A stretch of DNA of 64,000 nt from Massiliimalia timonensis (GTDB taxonomy: Bacteria > Bacillota > Clostridia > Oscillospirales > Ruminococcaceae). Where the stretch lies: assembly GCF_900186585.1 (NCBI RefSeq), contig NZ_FYDD01000004.1, positions 744,001 through 808,000 of the forward strand, given 5' to 3'. The notes beneath the pieces are model-generated. The model was not told the origin of the DNA. It ran no database searches and was given only the letters and a program-made list of their open reading frames with translations. Below are positions 16,652 through 24,545 of the stretch, piece by piece. A program made the translations under genes and the position numbers. Within the stretch, counting starts at the first letter, position 1. Every line of letters begins with the position of its first letter.

Positions 16652-17656
16652 TTGAAAAAAATGATCTGGGAAATCCCATTAAATTTACAGTTATTTGCAA
16701 CAGCTGCAAACACCACAACAAGCTCTGGCGAAGGCAACAACCTGACCGCAGAGATGAAAACCTTTTACAGCGATGTTTTAATTGACAACGCGATCCCAAA
16801 CCTGGTGCATGACCAGTTTGGCCAGAAACACCCGATCCCGAAAAATGGAGGGAAAACCATTGAGTTTCGGAAATATTCTCCGCTGCCCAAAGCAACCACT
16901 CCATTGACAGAAGGGGTGACCCCGGACGGTCAGGCGCTGAACGTTTCCACCGTGACCGCAACTGTCGCGCAGTACGGCGGTTGGATTCAGCTGCCGGACA
17001 TGCTGCTTTTGACAGCGATTGACAACAACATGGTACAAGCCACCGAATTGTTAGGCGACCAGGCGGGGCGCACCCTGGATACAGTGACCCGCGAGGTGCT
17101 AAACGGCGGCACCAGTGTGCAGTACGCGGATGGATCTGTCACTGCGCGTGCAAACCTGACCGCCGACAACAAAATGACGGTAGACTGCATTAAGCGTGCG
17201 GCGCGGTTTTTGAAGACCCAGCTTGCCAAGCCGATCGACGGCTATTATGTGGCGATTATCCACCCGGATGTGGCCTATGATTTGACCGAAGATCCGGAAT
17301 GGAAAGATTGGCACAAATACACCACCCCGGAAGAAAAATTTGAAGGGGAGATCGGAAAGATCGACAAGGTGCGGTTTGTGGAAACGACCGAGGCAAAAAT
17401 TTTTGCAAAAGCCGGTTCGGACAGCGTTGACGTTTACTCCACCCTGGTGCTGGGCGCCAACGCATACGGCGTTACCGAAGTGACCGGCGGCGGGCTGGAA
17501 CACATTGTCAAGCAGCTTGGCTCGGCCGGGACTGCCGACCCGTTGAACCAGCGTGCTTCTGTAGGCTGGAAATCCACCAAAACCGCAGAACGTTTGGTGG
17601 AAAACTATATGGTACGCATTGAAACTGCTTCCAGCTTTAACAGCGGCGCAAACTAA
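16652..17656 (+). CDS. N4-gp56-type major capsid protein
   Basis: A 334-residue capsid protein. The start is TTG 16652, 8 nt after AAAGGAGG; ATG 16661 would leave a 17-nt spacing. The N-terminus carries LNLQLFA. It is followed by the typical N4-gp56 family pattern: a helix near FYSDVLIDNAIPNLVHDQFG, GKTIEFRKYSPLPKATTPL, EGVTPDGQ, YGGWIQLPDMLL, and a C-terminal part with YYVAIIHPDVAYDL and KIDKVRFVETTEAKIF. It forms the icosahedral shell. Family assignment is by sequence pattern. The family is shared by N4-like and other phages, so virion shape cannot be deduced from it alone. Confidence 0.9.
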   Translation: MKKMIWEIPLNLQLFATAANTTTSSGEGNNLTAEMKTFYSDVLIDNAIPNLVHDQFGQKHPIPKNGGKTIEFRKYSPLPKATTPLTEGVTPDGQALNVSTVTATVAQYGGWIQLPDMLLLTAIDNNMVQATELLGDQAGRTLDTVTREVLNGGTSVQYADGSVTARANLTADNKMTVDCIKRAARFLKTQLAKPIDGYYVAIIHPDVAYDLTEDPEWKDWHKYTTPEEKFEGEIGKIDKVRFVETTEAKIFAKAGSDSVDVYSTLVLGANAYGVTEVTGGGLEHIVKQLGSAGTADPLNQRASVGWKSTKTAERLVENYMVRIETASSFNSGAN

Positions 17657-17716
17657 GATGTTTGAGGCAGGCGGCGGCTGCCCCGTTGCCTGCCCAGTTT
17701 ATTAGGAGGAAGATCA

Positions 17717-18124
17717 ATGGCAAAAGAAACAGAGCTGGCGCCGGCTCCCATTTCTATGGAAGAGGTGCAAAAACAGATTGACGCCATGCTGCTTGAGGCA
17801 GAAAAAAAGGCGCAGGAAATTGTCCGTAAAGCGGGTGAAACGGCTCCAGCCGCCAAAACAGTTTCCAAAGAGATCCAAAAACGGGAAAAGGAATTACAGG
17901 AGCCGGTAACCGTGAAACTGTTTAAGGACAATAAAAACTACAAGGACGATGTTTTTGTTGCGGTAAACGGAAGAACGTTTCAAATTAAACGCGGGGTAGA
18001 GGTACAGGTGCCGCGATATGTAAAAGAGGTACTGGACCATTCGGTTCAACAGGACGAAGCGACCGCGGCGTTTATTGAATCCAAAGAACGGGAATATGAA
18101 CGGGAAAGCAAAAAATACCAGTAA
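17717..18124 (+). CDS. Small phage protein downstream of the capsid gene
   Basis: A 135-residue protein with AGGAGGA 6 nt before ATG 17717. The N-terminal half is a charged helix (EEVQKQIDAMLLEAEKKAQE). The C-terminal half has a compact beta-type segment (VTVKLFKDNKNYKDDVFVAV) and NGRTFQIKRGVEVQVPRYV, followed by a charged tail. Such small proteins often follow the capsid gene in Bacillota phages. A head-completion or capsid-decoration role is possible but not shown. Confidence 0.65.
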   Translation: MAKETELAPAPISMEEVQKQIDAMLLEAEKKAQEIVRKAGETAPAAKTVSKEIQKREKELQEPVTVKLFKDNKNYKDDVFVAVNGRTFQIKRGVEVQVPRYVKEVLDHSVQQDEATAAFIESKEREYERESKKYQ

Positions 18125-18131
18125 CAAGAGA

Positions 18132-18168
18132 TTGGGGGATGTGCGGGAAGTATATCCCCCCATTTTTA
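18132..18168 (+). terminator. Possible terminator between capsid and tail fibre genes
   Basis: TTGGGGGAT pairs with ATCCCCCCA across a 13-nt loop and is followed by a short T run just upstream of the tail fibre ribosome site. The T run is weak, so it may attenuate rather than stop transcription. Confidence 0.45.
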
Positions 18169-18184
18169 TATGGGAGGTGCTTAT

Positions 18185-19771
18185 TTGACGAGCTATGAAG
18201 TAAGCATGGAATTGTGGGACGACAATCATGCGCTACATTTATTTTCTGTACGTGGAGAAGCGGCGGCGCGCACCGTTCATGTCCAGTTAAAAGAACAAGG
18301 AAACGCCGTGGATTTAACCGGCAAAGAGGTACGCGTTTATATGCTGACCCCAAACGGGAGCCGGATTTTTTCAAATTGTGTTTTGGAGGACGCAAAAAAC
18401 GGGAAGCTTTCTTTCCCAATTACCGCAAAGGCGCTGGAGCGCCGGGGCCTAGTAGAATGCGAGCTGTGGATTTCTGAGGACTCCGATATGGTACTGAAGG
18501 TGACAGGGCTGAAATTAGAGGTCCGAGAATCCATTATGGATGAAGACGCCATTGAGGGGAGCGATGAATTTTCCGCTTTGGTTGAAATGCTGGGTTCGAT
18601 GAAACAATGGGAAAGCGAAGAGGAGGCGCGAAAAAAAGCCGAAGCAGAACGGATGTTAGGCGAACAGCAAAGACAGCAGGAGGAAACAGCCCGGCAGGAG
18701 GCGGAGGGCTCCCGCGCTGGGGCGGAGGCCGCAAGAGCTGCCGCGGAGGAGGAACGCGCCGCAGAATTTGAGGCGTTACAGGCAGAGTCCCAAGCCGGGG
18801 CAGCCTACGCAAAGGAGCAGGGCGACTACGCGAAAGCCCAAGGCGGGTATGCAAAGGAACAGGGCGATTATGCAAAAGAACAGTACGACCGGTTAAAAGA
18901 CGTTGACCTTGCCCAGCTTCAAACACAGGTGGAAAGCTTGGAAGCAGGCGTATCTGAAGCGGAAAACGGGATTGCGCAGGCAAGGGCGTTTCAGGCAACC
19001 AAAGGCAAACCCAACGGTCTTGCCACCTTAGACGGGAACGGGAAACTGGTGGAAAAGACAGGTTTAGCCACTTTGGCTGGAAATGGCAAGCTTTCTTTGG
19101 AGGAAGTGCCCAGCGCGAACAGTATGGAGCACTGTAACCTAGGAGTTTCGGAAGAGATTCCCAAAAGTTCAGACCTAAATAACTATACGGCGGCGGGAAC
19201 CTATCGTTCCCCGACAAAAGGCACATCAGAAACCCTGGTTCATTCCCCAAGAAACGACGGTGGCTTTAAACTGATTGTGACACATAACCAGTCCGGGAAC
19301 TGGATCAGCCAGATTGCGGTTGCGGAAAGTAAACTTTGGATCAGAAATAGGAATGACAGCGGTACATGGGGCGAATGGGAAAGCGTTTTCATCGAATCCT
19401 CGGATTCTTCTACCCAAGCAACGCAAAGAAATCATTTGGGAATGAATAAAGTATTATGGGAGGGAACTTGGTCTAGCGGAAAAATTACAATTCCAAACGC
19501 TAACCGATATCGGATATTGCTATTGGCTACAAAAGCCAGAAGTAGCGGCAGTTCTATTGGTACGCTTATTGTAGCGTGCAACTATAATACATGGTTAAGG
19601 GGAATAGGCGGCTATTCCACGGCAACACCAACTATGACCCATTATTATTTCAATGCTCAAAGTGACAGTGATACATCGAACACCTTTAATTTTATTGAGT
19701 GTACTGCACAAAGAAATGACGGAACAAATACTACTGAATTATCAGTAGCCGCTATTTACGGCGTAGTATAA
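18185..19771 (+). CDS. BppU-type baseplate/tail fibre protein with receptor-binding end
   Basis: A 528-residue protein. TTG 18185 is preferred because GGGAGGTG lies 6 nt upstream; ATG 18170 would put this site inside the gene. Residues 1-120 resemble the BppU N-terminal domain (WDDNHALHLFSVRGE, VDLTGKEVRVYMLTPNG). A long Ala/Glu/Gln coiled coil follows (about 145-260), with repeats of the pattern YAKEQGDYAK. Then come short GLATL[DA]GNGKL repeats and a pyocin-knob-like segment (NNYTAAGTYRSPTKG to TWGEWESVF). The C-terminal 110 residues are probably the receptor-binding domain, and their DNA is visibly more AT-rich. Likely role: host attachment at the baseplate or tail tip. Confidence 0.75.
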   Translation: MTSYEVSMELWDDNHALHLFSVRGEAAARTVHVQLKEQGNAVDLTGKEVRVYMLTPNGSRIFSNCVLEDAKNGKLSFPITAKALERRGLVECELWISEDSDMVLKVTGLKLEVRESIMDEDAIEGSDEFSALVEMLGSMKQWESEEEARKKAEAERMLGEQQRQQEETARQEAEGSRAGAEAARAAAEEERAAEFEALQAESQAGAAYAKEQGDYAKAQGGYAKEQGDYAKEQYDRLKDVDLAQLQTQVESLEAGVSEAENGIAQARAFQATKGKPNGLATLDGNGKLVEKTGLATLAGNGKLSLEEVPSANSMEHCNLGVSEEIPKSSDLNNYTAAGTYRSPTKGTSETLVHSPRNDGGFKLIVTHNQSGNWISQIAVAESKLWIRNRNDSGTWGEWESVFIESSDSSTQATQRNHLGMNKVLWEGTWSSGKITIPNANRYRILLLATKARSSGSSIGTLIVACNYNTWLRGIGGYSTATPTMTHYYFNAQSDSDTSNTFNFIECTAQRNDGTNTTELSVAAIYGVV

Positions 19772-19784
19772 AAGGGGGACCACA

Positions 19785-20417
19785 ATGCAGATACAAGTAA
19801 CAGACGGATACATCACCGGGTATGCGACGGTAGGCGGATTCCCGGACGGGATAGAGGTACCGGGCAGCTTTTTGGAAGAACTGGAGCCGGAGAAAATCGG
19901 GTATTACAAATATGAGGGCGGGAAGGCCATATTAGATGAGGAAAAATATGCAGCTTATCTGGCTGAGAAGGAACAGGGAGAGGCCTCCCAGTCTGAATAT
20001 ATCCCTAGCGAACAGGAATCTATGATTGTCATGGTGAAAGCGATGTTACCAACCATGGAAATCAAAGACGATAATACAAAACTGACTGTTTCGGGCTTGT
20101 ATGAAGTCTGGGCGCCGGGGAAATATGAGGTTGGGGAGATCCGCAACTGGTACGACCAGACCTGGGAATGCTTCCAGGCGCATGATAATGCGGTGTACCC
20201 GGACATCAAGCCGGATAATCCAGCATGGTTTACTTTCTGGAGGCCATTGCACGGGAAGACGAAAAAAACGGCCCGGCCGTTCGTGCCCGTGCAGGGGGCG
20301 CATGATATGTACCATACCGGGGAATACGCCTGGTATGAGGGATTTTTGTATGAGTGCGTACAGGATACGAACTTCTCCCCAAAAGAATACCCGCAGGGGT
20401 GGAAAAGCGAGGAATAG
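19785..20417 (+). CDS. Phage tail protein with carbohydrate-binding-like domain
   Basis: A 210-residue protein. The N-terminal 70 residues resemble short phage tail-associated domains (GYITGYATVGGFPDGIEVPG). After an acidic linker comes an aromatic-rich domain with VSGLYEVWAPGKYEVGE, NWYDQTWECFQAHDN and NPAWFTFWRPL, the pattern of chitin/cellulose-binding CBM5/12-type modules. A related half-repeat follows (YHTGEYAWYEGFLYECVQD). It lies 13 nt after the fibre gene and is probably part of the adsorption apparatus, binding cell-wall sugars. The carbohydrate link is by motif only. Confidence 0.65.
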   Translation: MQIQVTDGYITGYATVGGFPDGIEVPGSFLEELEPEKIGYYKYEGGKAILDEEKYAAYLAEKEQGEASQSEYIPSEQESMIVMVKAMLPTMEIKDDNTKLTVSGLYEVWAPGKYEVGEIRNWYDQTWECFQAHDNAVYPDIKPDNPAWFTFWRPLHGKTKKTARPFVPVQGAHDMYHTGEYAWYEGFLYECVQDTNFSPKEYPQGWKSEE

Positions 20418-20419
20418 CA

Positions 20420-20809
20420 TTGGCAACAGATTTGATATTGTCCGCTTTCGGGATCATGCTGACCGCCGTAATGGGATATGCGGTGTGGCTGTTAAAGGAG
20501 CAGAAACGGGAAAAACAGATAGAAAACAAAAAACGGGACGCGAACTCACAGGGGACAAGGCTGATCTTGTTTTACATGCTCCAACGGTTGCATACTGAGT
20601 ACAAGCTTCAGGGATTTGTGACTTACAATCAGCGCCGGTCCTTTCGGGAGATCTATGACGCCTACCATGCGTTGGGAGGAAACGGGTTCGGCACCGCGAT
20701 GTGGGAAGAGGTGAAAGAACTGGACTTGAAAAACGAAGAGGTAGGGCTTTCAACCTATGCAAAAGCGTATTTGGAGGAAAAGGAACAGTCCGCAAGAGAA
20801 AGGAAGTAG
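20420..20809 (+). CDS. Phage membrane protein next to the holin
   Basis: A 129-residue protein. TTG 20420 is preferred (GCGAGGA 6 nt upstream, directly after the stop of the previous gene). The longer ATG frame would overlap the carbohydrate-binding gene by 64 nt. One N-terminal membrane helix (LILSAFGIMLTAVMGYAVWL) is followed by a charged cytoplasmic part with LHTEYKLQGFVTYNQRRSF and YDAYHALGGNGFGTAMWEEV. Proteins of this kind commonly sit beside holins in Clostridia phages, so a lysis accessory role is likely but unproven. Confidence 0.6.
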   Translation: MATDLILSAFGIMLTAVMGYAVWLLKEQKREKQIENKKRDANSQGTRLILFYMLQRLHTEYKLQGFVTYNQRRSFREIYDAYHALGGNGFGTAMWEEVKELDLKNEEVGLSTYAKAYLEEKEQSARERK

Positions 20810-20815
20810 ATACAT

Positions 20816-21076
20816 ATGAGCATTAACTGGAGAGTAAGGCTGAAAAATAAGACGTTTTGGCTGTCGCTGATCCCGGCCGTATTATTACTGGTTCAGGTAA
20901 TAGCGGCGGTGTTTGGGTACACGCTGGATTTAGGGGAACTGGGAAACAAGCTGTTAGCCGTTGTAAACGCGTTATTTGCGGTGTTGTCTGTCCTAGGGGT
21001 AGTAACCGACCCAACCACAAAAGGCGTGTCTGACAGCACGCAGGCTTTGTCTTATGAGGAACCAAAGGAGGGTTAA
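20816..21076 (+). CDS. Phage holin, phiLC3 family
   Basis: An 86-residue small membrane protein beginning SINWRVRLKNKTFWLSLIP, the signature of phiLC3-type holins. Two hydrophobic segments (about residues 14-34 and 43-64) are followed by VTDPTTKGVSDS and a polar tail, also typical. It would form the membrane lesion that lets the endolysin reach the wall. The gene is 3 nt upstream of the amidase, whose ribosome site lies at its 3' end, so the two are probably translated together. Confidence 0.9.
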   Translation: MSINWRVRLKNKTFWLSLIPAVLLLVQVIAAVFGYTLDLGELGNKLLAVVNALFAVLSVLGVVTDPTTKGVSDSTQALSYEEPKEG

Positions 21077-21079
21077 GCG

Positions 21080-22210
21080 ATGAGCAACAGCAAATTAGTA
21101 TCATACACCAAAATTTCCCCCAACAAAAACCCGAGAAAAAATTCAACCTATAACCCGACAGGGAAAATCACAAAGATTACAATTCATCATATGGCGGGAA
21201 ACCTTTCCGTAGAAAGCTGCGGGAACGTGTTCCAGACAAGGGAAGCAAGCGCCAATTACGGCATTGATTCAAATGGCAGGGTAGGAATGTATGTAGAGGA
21301 AAAGGACCGTTCTTGGGCTTCTTCCAGCCGGGAAAATGATTATAAAGCTGTTACGATCGAGGTGGCGAACGACGGCGGGGCGGATACAGATTGGCATGTA
21401 TCGGACAAGGCTTTAGCCAAACTCATTGATTTATGTGTGGACATCTGCCAGAGAAATGGGATTGATAGGCTGACCTACACCGGGGACAGCAAAGGGAACC
21501 TGACCCGGCACAATATGTTTGCTGCTACCACCTGCCCGGGGCCGTACCTGCAAGGGAAGTTTCCGTACATCGCGGAGGAGGTCAACAAGCGCCTAGGCGC
21601 GGACAAGCCCTTGTACCGGGTGAGGAAGTCGTGGAAGGAAGCTTCTTCCCAGCTAGGGGCGTTTGAAAAGTTAGACAACGCGAAAGCCATGGCGGACAAA
21701 AACAAGGGATATACCGTATTTGACGAAAACGGGAAGGAAGTGTATTCTACAGCCCCCAAAAGCACCAAGATCAACGTGATCTACTGCGTACAAGCAAACG
21801 GAAGATGGCTGCCGGAGGTAAAGAACCTCGAGGACTACGCGGGGAATGACAACCAGCCGATCACAGCCCTGATGGTAAAAGTGGACAAGGGCAAGATCAA
21901 ATACCGGGTACACTTGGCAAAAGAAAACCGCTGGCTGAACTGGATCACTGGATACAACAAAAACGACTTTAAAAATGGTTATGCCGGGAATGGGAAAGGC
22001 CACCCGATCGACGGCGTTCAGGTTTACTTCTACACACCGGACGATGTGCGCCCGTACCAGCAGGCATATTACCGGGTGTCCGAAGTGGGGCGTTCCGGGT
22101 ATCTGCACTGGATTGAAGATACCAGCACCGCCAATGGGTCTGACGGTTATGCGGGCAATCTGAACGGGAAAGCCATTGACAGGATCCAGATTCAAATTAA
22201 AGAGAGATAG
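21080..22210 (+). CDS. Endolysin, N-acetylmuramoyl-L-alanine amidase
   Basis: A 376-residue enzyme. The N-terminal amidase_2 domain (about 1-165) has the zinc-ligand motifs ITIHHMAG and RHNMF/TTCPGP. The loop GIDSNGRVGMYVEEKDRSW is typical of PGRP-type phage amidases. A short repeat-like linker (VRKSWKEASSQLGAFEKLDNA) follows. The C-terminal 155 residues hold two related wall-binding segments with RWLNWITGYN..NGYAGNGKGHPIDGVQ and YLHWIEDT..GYAGNLNGKAIDRIQ, resembling clostridial hydrophobic-W repeats. It cleaves the peptide from muramic acid at lysis. No signal peptide is present, in agreement with holin-dependent export. Confidence 0.92.
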   Translation: MSNSKLVSYTKISPNKNPRKNSTYNPTGKITKITIHHMAGNLSVESCGNVFQTREASANYGIDSNGRVGMYVEEKDRSWASSSRENDYKAVTIEVANDGGADTDWHVSDKALAKLIDLCVDICQRNGIDRLTYTGDSKGNLTRHNMFAATTCPGPYLQGKFPYIAEEVNKRLGADKPLYRVRKSWKEASSQLGAFEKLDNAKAMADKNKGYTVFDENGKEVYSTAPKSTKINVIYCVQANGRWLPEVKNLEDYAGNDNQPITALMVKVDKGKIKYRVHLAKENRWLNWITGYNKNDFKNGYAGNGKGHPIDGVQVYFYTPDDVRPYQQAYYRVSEVGRSGYLHWIEDTSTANGSDGYAGNLNGKAIDRIQIQIKER

Positions 22211-22220
22211 CAAAAGTAAT

Positions 22221-22254
22221 GCCGCTGAGGAATAACCCCAGCGGCGTTTTTTAT
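22221..22254 (+). terminator. Terminator at the end of the lysis operon
   Basis: GCCGCTGAGG and CCCCAGCGGC form a GC-rich stem followed by a run of T residues. It overlaps the last bases of the convergent repressor gene and may stop transcripts from both sides. Confidence 0.85.
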
Positions 22255-22652
22255 TGGTTTTCTAAAAGGGTATTGACGCAGATCAGCATGTCCTTGGCAT
22301 ACTTGGAGCCGGTCGAGATACAGCACTCAAAAAAATCTTCCTTTTGGCACTGCTGGCATGGAACCAGCATGTGTTTAAACGGGCATTCCTGGAAAGTCAA
22401 TGGATTCCCTGCGCCATATAAAAGCTGTCCGCTTGGGACACCAAGAGAATCCGCGATCCGCCAAAGTGTGCAGTAGCTGATATTATTTCTTCCTGTTTCG
22501 ATCTGCCACATATAAGACACACTGACGTCAGACTGATAGGCCAGTTGCTCGATCGTCATATCTTTATAAAGCCGACACCCGCGGATCAGTTTCCCTAAAT
22601 TCTTCATCTTTGGGTCGATTTCATTTGGATTTGGTTTTCTTTTCTTCATCAT
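22251..22652 (-). CDS. XRE-family prophage regulator with Cys-rich C-terminus
   Basis: A 133-residue protein with GAGGAG about 9 nt before its ATG. Residues 17-75 form a lambda-repressor-like helix-turn-helix: LGKLIRGCRLYKDMTIEQLA, YQSDVSVSYMWQIETGRNNI, SYCTLWRIADSLGV. The C-terminal part contains a C-x8-C-x2-C-x7-C-C cluster (CPFKHMLVPC to ECC), which could bind metal or sense redox state. It is alone on the minus strand at the prophage end, beside the feoB remnant, and is probably a prophage repressor or regulator. The position and cluster make an iron- or redox-linked signal conceivable, but that is speculation. Confidence 0.8.
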   Translation of the reverse strand: MMKKRKPNPNEIDPKMKNLGKLIRGCRLYKDMTIEQLAYQSDVSVSYMWQIETGRNNISYCTLWRIADSLGVPSGQLLYGAGNPLTFQECPFKHMLVPCQQCQKEDFFECCISTGSKYAKDMLICVNTLLENQ

Positions 22653-22675
22653 TTCCCATTCTCCTCTGCTTCTAC

Positions 22676-22704
22676 AGAATATTCCATTTTTTACCTTATT
22701 TCAA
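22676..22704 (-). promoter_or_regulatory. Predicted promoter of the prophage regulator gene
   Basis: On the minus strand TTGAAA (22699-22704), a 17-nt spacer and TATTCT (22676-22681) lie shortly upstream of the regulator's ribosome site. The rest of 22705-22801 is AT-rich and holds no gene that I can see; it should contain the right attachment site. Confidence 0.5.
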
Positions 22705-22801
22705 CAAGTATTTATTACCATAGTTATATTATGCGTAATAAAGTAATAGTTGTTGAGTATAAGGATTCTAATGTGATTACAAAAATGTATATATAATTTG
22801 T

Positions 22802-23647
22802 ATGGGATTTGGTTGTAATGCAGCAGGAATCGTGGGCTGTAGGATCATTGATTCGCCGCGGGAACGGCTGATTGCAATGATTACTAACTCCCTGGTTCCT
22901 TGCAACGGAAGGTTTCCTACGTTGGTTTCGCTGATCACTATGTTTTTTGTTGGGGTAGCGGCCAGCCCGTGGAACAGTTTCCTTTCCACACTGATCTTAA
23001 CAGGGGTCATCCTGCTGGGAATCATATTGACCTTTTTGGTGTCGCGAGTACTTTCCTCCACGATCTTAAAGGGGATCCCTTCTTCCTTTACACTGGAACT
23101 TCCGCCGTATCGTTGTCCACAGATCGGGAAGGTGTTGGTCCGTTCTGTCTTTGACCGGACGTTGTTCGTGTTGGGAAGAGCAGTTTCTGTTGCGGCGCCG
23201 GCAGGCCTTATTATCTGGCTGATGGCGAATATCACGATAGGGGACGCTACTCTTCTGACCCATTGCTCCGATTTTTTGGATCCGTTTGCCCGTTTATTTG
23301 GGCTGGATGGCGTGATATTGCTTGCCTTTATTTTGGGATTCCCGGCAAATGAGATTGTGGTACCGATCATGATTATGACCTATCTGGCAAGCGGGAGTCT
23401 GACTGATATGTCCAATTTGGGAGAACTAAAAAATCTATTGGTAGAAAACGGCTGGACGTGGCTGACGGCAGTTTGTACAATGCTATTCTGTCTGATGCAT
23501 TGGCCCTGCTCTACCACCTGTCTGACGATTCGTAAGGAATCGCAGAGCACGAAATGGACGCTGGTCTCTTTTCTTGTTCCTACTTGTTTAGGGCTGGCAA
23601 TCTGTTTTATTGTTGCGACGACGGCCCGTCTCTTTGGGCTTGCTTAA
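22802..23647 (+). pseudogene. feoB: C-terminal fragment of feoB, interrupted by the prophage
   Basis: The 281 residues match the second half of the ferrous iron transporter FeoB. They start at the gate motif GFGCNAAGIVGCR, continue with LVPCNGRFPTLVSLI, ILGFPANEIVVPI, and end with NGWTWLTAVCTMLFCLMHWP and CSTTCLTIRKES before a last membrane helix. The N-terminal GTPase domain and the first membrane helices are absent, since the prophage lies directly upstream. No ribosome binding site precedes ATG 22802. The fragment is probably silent while the phage is integrated. The upstream half of feoB should lie beyond the left prophage end. A terminator follows the stop. Confidence 0.9.
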
Positions 23648-23684
23648 AAAAGCTTGCTGTCTGTTAAGACAGCAAGCTTTTTAT
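23646..23684 (+). terminator. Terminator after feoB
   Basis: AAAGCTTGCTGTCT and AGACAGCAAGCTTT form a long perfect stem with a GTTA loop and T run immediately after the feoB stop codon. Confidence 0.92.
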
Positions 23685-23685
23685 C

Positions 23686-23714
23686 TTGACAGGACCAATT
23701 TTTTCCGTTAAAGT
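23686..23714 (+). promoter_or_regulatory. Predicted sigma-A promoter of the DUF4190-type gene
   Basis: TTGACA (23686-23691), a 17-nt spacer and TAAAGT (23709-23714) lie 21 nt before the next start codon. Confidence 0.55.
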
Positions 23715-23735
23715 GGAAGAAAAGGGGGAGACATC

Positions 23736-24446
23736 ATGGGACAACGTTTTGTAACAAATTTTATGATCAACCGCTCCGAAGAATTTGTATGGTCGGTGAC
23801 ACAGGATTTCTTTGCGAAAGAAGGTTTCCAGCTGACCGAGTATAAGGGGGAGCAGGTCTGGAAAAAGGGGAACGGCTGGTTTACTGGTCCACAGTTTATG
23901 AAAGTGGAATATGGGAATGGCCAAGTGCATTTAGAGGCTTGGATGAAGTTTGCGATCCTGCCGGGCGTTTACTGTGGGGAATTTGGGATTGACGGCGCGC
24001 TGTTTTTCGCAGTAAAAGCGCATTTAAGGACCCGGGTCGACGCTTTGATTCGATTGTTGATGCAGCCGATAGGGATGAGCCGGCCGCAGATGGTGCAGCC
24101 GCCGGTAAATAACAATACTTCTGCTGTGCCGCCAATGGCTTGGCAGGGACAGCCTGTCCCACCGATACAGCCATACCAGTCAATGCCGCAGATGCCGGCC
24201 CGTGATCCAAAGGGCCAGGCGGTAGCATCTCTGGTCTTAGGACTGGTAGGGATTATCGCATGGGTCATACCGCTGTTTGGCTATCCGGTTTGTATCATTG
24301 GTATGATCATGGGCGGAATGGGGATAAAATCCTCCAAAAGAGGATTGGCGGTTGCCGGGCTTGTGCTGAGCATTTTATTTTTAGTTGCTACGCTGATCAA
24401 TAGTATTCTTGGAGTGCTGATTATGTCCGGAAGCTATTATCTTTAA
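23736..24446 (+). CDS. DUF4190-type membrane protein
   Basis: A 236-residue protein with GGGGGAG upstream of ATG 23736. Residues 1-115 are a soluble alpha/beta domain of unknown fold. A Pro/Gln/Met-rich linker follows (about 120-150). The C-terminal region from ARDPKGQAVASLVLGLVGII has two hydrophobic segments with the DUF4190 pattern (GIKSSKRGLAVAGLVLS between them). Such proteins are anchored in the membrane with a cytoplasmic N-terminus. The function is unknown. The gene stands alone between two terminators. Confidence 0.75.
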   Translation: MGQRFVTNFMINRSEEFVWSVTQDFFAKEGFQLTEYKGEQVWKKGNGWFTGPQFMKVEYGNGQVHLEAWMKFAILPGVYCGEFGIDGALFFAVKAHLRTRVDALIRLLMQPIGMSRPQMVQPPVNNNTSAVPPMAWQGQPVPPIQPYQSMPQMPARDPKGQAVASLVLGLVGIIAWVIPLFGYPVCIIGMIMGGMGIKSSKRGLAVAGLVLSILFLVATLINSILGVLIMSGSYYL

Positions 24447-24465
24447 CATAATCTTTGAAAAAATC

Positions 24466-24497
24466 GAGAGCCTTTCCATATGGAAAGGCTCTTTTTT
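24466..24497 (+). terminator. Terminator after the DUF4190-type gene
   Basis: AGAGCCTTTCC and GGAAAGGCTCT form the stem around a short loop, followed by seven T residues. Confidence 0.92.
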
Positions 24498-24545
24498 TCG
24501 CTTCCCCGCATAAAATATAGAAAACATTGTTTGAGGAGAAACGCT

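Larger units (their letters stand above)
1..22801. mobile_element. Prophage, right part, ending inside feoB
   Basis: A continuous block of virion, lysis and repressor genes runs from the left edge to about 22.8 kb. It includes an N4-gp56-type capsid protein, a BppU-type tail fibre, a phiLC3-type holin, an amidase endolysin and an XRE repressor on the opposite strand. The block stops where the C-terminal half of feoB begins, so the right attachment site should lie near 22780-22820. The left end, with integrase, terminase and portal, is outside the window. The exact att core cannot be read without the other end. That this is a prophage is clear; that it is intact and inducible is inference. Confidence 0.9.
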
